A stretch of DNA of 64,000 nucleotides, from NCBI GenBank assembly GCA_916613615.1, contig OU744720.1, forward strand, positions 66,685,971 to 66,749,970, in the 5' to 3' direction. Shown here piece by piece: positions 62,003-64,000 of the stretch. A program made the position numbers and the translations under genes. Within the stretch, counting starts at the first letter, position 1. Each line of letters begins with the position of its first letter. The DNA comes from Steromphala cineraria. Lineage: Eukaryota; Mollusca; Gastropoda; Trochida; Trochidae. Under the pieces are notes generated by a model, which saw only the letters and a program-made list of their open reading frames with translations, was not told the origin of the DNA and did not search any database.

Positions 62003-62135
62003 GTGCAAACATTACCATTTAATCACTTGGCATCACTAATTGCTTCCTGGCACGTTTCAACATGTAACTATCTTGACTCAAAGCATGTGTTAAGTGCACT
62101 AAGTGTCTTAGCATGCTCTCTTTGTTAGGGCAGAA
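62003..62135 (+). repeat. Block R, b-side copy in unit B
   Basis: Core intact. Flanked by CAAGTGCAAACATTACC on the left and TTCAACATGTAACTATCTTG on the right. It is closest to 48149-48290. Confidence 0.85.
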
Positions 62136-63216
62136 TTTCTGGAATTATAGGTTGAAATTTATACATGCATGATAAGAACTAAGTTGGTATTTTCCGCCAA
62201 ATATTCACATCTTCAACAATGAGGCATTGTAATCGATCCAATCTCTCTAAGTATTCAGCTTTTATTTTCATGTTTCCGTTCGTATGCATTGTTATGTTTC
62301 ACATTTAATTAATTTCCCACTCACTAAGAATATTCTCCAATACGAATGTGTGCTGCAGAAAAGCTCTCTCCTTATGTCTACTCTAATATTGTTCACATGT
62401 ATGTAATGACGCGACGAAATTATTAATTTATATTATTATGTCTAAGTCACTTTTATTTATAAACTGTAAAAAATAGATATGTAATAAGAAGATGCAAGAC
62501 TTTTGTTGGTGTTTAGCTTCAAATCCAGCTCTAGTTTAATGATATATGTTCGAGTCTGAAAGTGTACTCCAATATAAAGAAACGGTTAGAATGTTGATTG
62601 TTCAACATCATTGTCATGATAACATGGTGGGTTAGGTGCTCTTTTCACTCAGCTATCACGTAGTGGAAGAGTTACCTCCCTTTGCGATATCAACAAAGGG
62701 GTTTCCTTTTGACACTTGCAGCCAAGCGACCAACATCTGTTTTCCTTACATAGCGGTTTTGTCATGATATCATAATTTCGTCAAATTTGGTCATGATATT
62801 ATTTGTCTCGCCCATTTCGTCTTTATATTATGTTTTGGCCCATTTGGTCGAAGATTTACCTATATCCATTGCACCATGTGTAGCTAAAGCATCCGAGACG
62901 CAAACACAGTGACGACATGTCCGCTTCGCGCCCTCCGCATATAAGTTTGAATAAATAAAGATGCACCCACATATCAATTTTACGTTAAGTTTCATGTGAC
63001 ATTTACAATGAATTGACGCGGTCTTGGTCTGATATGTCGAAAAAGATTGAATTCAATGTTAAAGTAACTTTATCTTGAATTAACTCCATAAATGACTCTT
63101 TCAACGTTAAAGAAAAGTGATGTATATCACTTCTGAAAATGTATGCTGTAATTCAGTATTTGTCTTATTCCCATACTTTTACATGTTATTTCCAATCAAT
63201 GATGCCGCAATGTTTG

Positions 63217-63385
63217 ATGTATTTCAACACGAACTGGCGATATTACAGTCAGAATACTAACACCGAGTCATCATAATCATTCCTTTGGGGATCGAATAAT
63301 CACCTTTTTCCGTGCTTATTATGTGTGCTGATTACCCAACCGGTGAATAAGTTTCACTTCTAATCTGCCTCGTTGTTCTTTATGT
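63217..63385 (+). repeat. Block S, b-side copy in unit B
   Basis: TTCAACACGAACTGGCGATA, CACCGAGTCATCAT, CCTTTGGGGATCGAATAATC and TGATTACCCAACCGGTGAAT are kept. TCCGCCC, constant in the other S copies, is TACACCC here. Confidence 0.8.
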
Positions 63386-63494
63386 ACACCCATCCATTCT
63401 TTGAAGGAAGGTGCAGCTTTTGTTGTATTATTATTATTTTATACATGACTATATGAGATGATCTCTATACGCCTCATCGGTAGGAAACATGTTT

Positions 63495-64000
63495 TATAAT
63501 TTCAAATTTACATTTTAAAAAGACTTTGAAAACTGTGTTTTCAAATTGCAATTGCAGGTCAAATAAAACAATTTTATTTAAATTTTAATAATTATGTTTC
63601 CATTTTAGATACTAATTATATACAAATCTGCTTCAATTAAATATGACACATGACACATACTTGTTTGTTCGTTAAGTTACCAATAAACATGCACTACATG
63701 CTAGATGACAATTTAATTTGAAAGTCTATTATTATCTACTTTACTCAATTTCAATTCTAAATATCTTATACCATTCCCGATTTGAAAACACGATTATCTC
63801 ATTAAAATCACGAAAAAATACATTAACGCGTTCATATTCATTCCTTATGATAAGAATATGCATTATCTTTAGAAATAAATTTCAACAGAGCCTAATTGGA
63901 ATGCAGCTGTCGGGTTAAAACAGATACTTTCTGTTTTGCTGTATCCTCATGTTGCGACATCACTAACTAAATCCAAAGACAACCGATCCACAGACGAGTG
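63495..64000. other. Sequence right of unit B, no gene
   Basis: Not similar to anything else in the window that I can see. The array therefore ends at about 63494 on this side, or continues with other blocks beyond the window. Confidence 0.6.

Larger units (their letters stand above)
49467..63494 (+). repeat. Unit B of the older tandem duplication
   Basis: This is the second, diverged copy of unit A. The P-Q part (49467-50623) is followed by a Penelope insertion, then R (51492-51667), S (52683-52848), the tRNA-like segment (54096-54195), a short M2 (55871-56044), the T region to 57490, then W (57700-57960), U (60120-60430), R (62003-62135) and S (63217-63385). It ends at CGGTAGGAAACATGTTTTAT, the counterpart of 49420-49437. 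Confidence 0.85.

Noticed and set aside
22323..63494. CRISPR array or other prokaryotic repeat system
   Set aside because: Repeats are kilobases long, AT-rich and carry eukaryotic retroelements and MITEs; no short direct repeats with regular spacers occur.

Overview
This is an AT-rich animal genomic window with no complete host protein-coding gene that I can recognise. The only recognisable protein relics belong to retroelements: two non-LTR retrotransposon 3' halves (4381-4941 and 14266-15471, both minus) and a broken Penelope-like element (50624-51420, minus). The mix of a GIY-YIG Penelope element, jockey/CR1-like elements with an ATTCA-type microsatellite tail, several MITE families and no bacterial signals suggests a marine invertebrate. 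A mollusc, probably a bivalve, is the best guess; this is inference from element style, not from a host gene.

The main content is a nested hierarchy of tandem duplications. The youngest is a 10.55 kb head-to-tail duplication, 23853-34414 and 34415-44968. I found only three differences: a 9 bp deletion, one T/C substitution and one A-run length change. It sits inside an older, visibly diverged tandem duplication: unit A at 22323-49440 (about 16.5 kb without the young duplication) and unit B at 49467-63494 (about 14 kb). Older still is a copy of the first half of the unit at 15840-22322, with weaker traces at 10292-10398, 11091-11345, 12345-12395, 13795-13895, 14050-14160, 15660-15835 and, inverted, 281-321.

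Across these copies a few short noncoding blocks stay recognisable while their surroundings drift. I label them U/W, R, S, P and Q. Read from left to right they recur in the order U-R-S-P-Q-R-S. R has a 26 bp core identical in all six younger copies. S is about 165 bp and is found in seven places. U/W has a pyrimidine-tract-CAG next to a GTGAGC-like motif and is found in seven places. No reading frame through them behaves like a conserved protein. They could be exons or promoters of a noncoding RNA family, cis-regulatory modules, or parts of a very old repeat.

Transposon insertions date the duplications. Element M2 is shared by A and B. Elements I1, I2, M1 and I4 are in A (both young copies) but have empty sites in B. 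Element V interrupts only the oldest well-preserved copy and appears again, truncated, in unit B. Two separate insertions (I3 and I4) share a related module with two perfect TGACGTCA sites exactly 24 bp apart, and M2 carries a direct-repeat-1 nuclear-receptor-like site.

Bases 1-10290 and 63495-64000 hold almost nothing beyond simple repeats and one LINE fragment. All homologies were read by eye; no alignment or database search was run.
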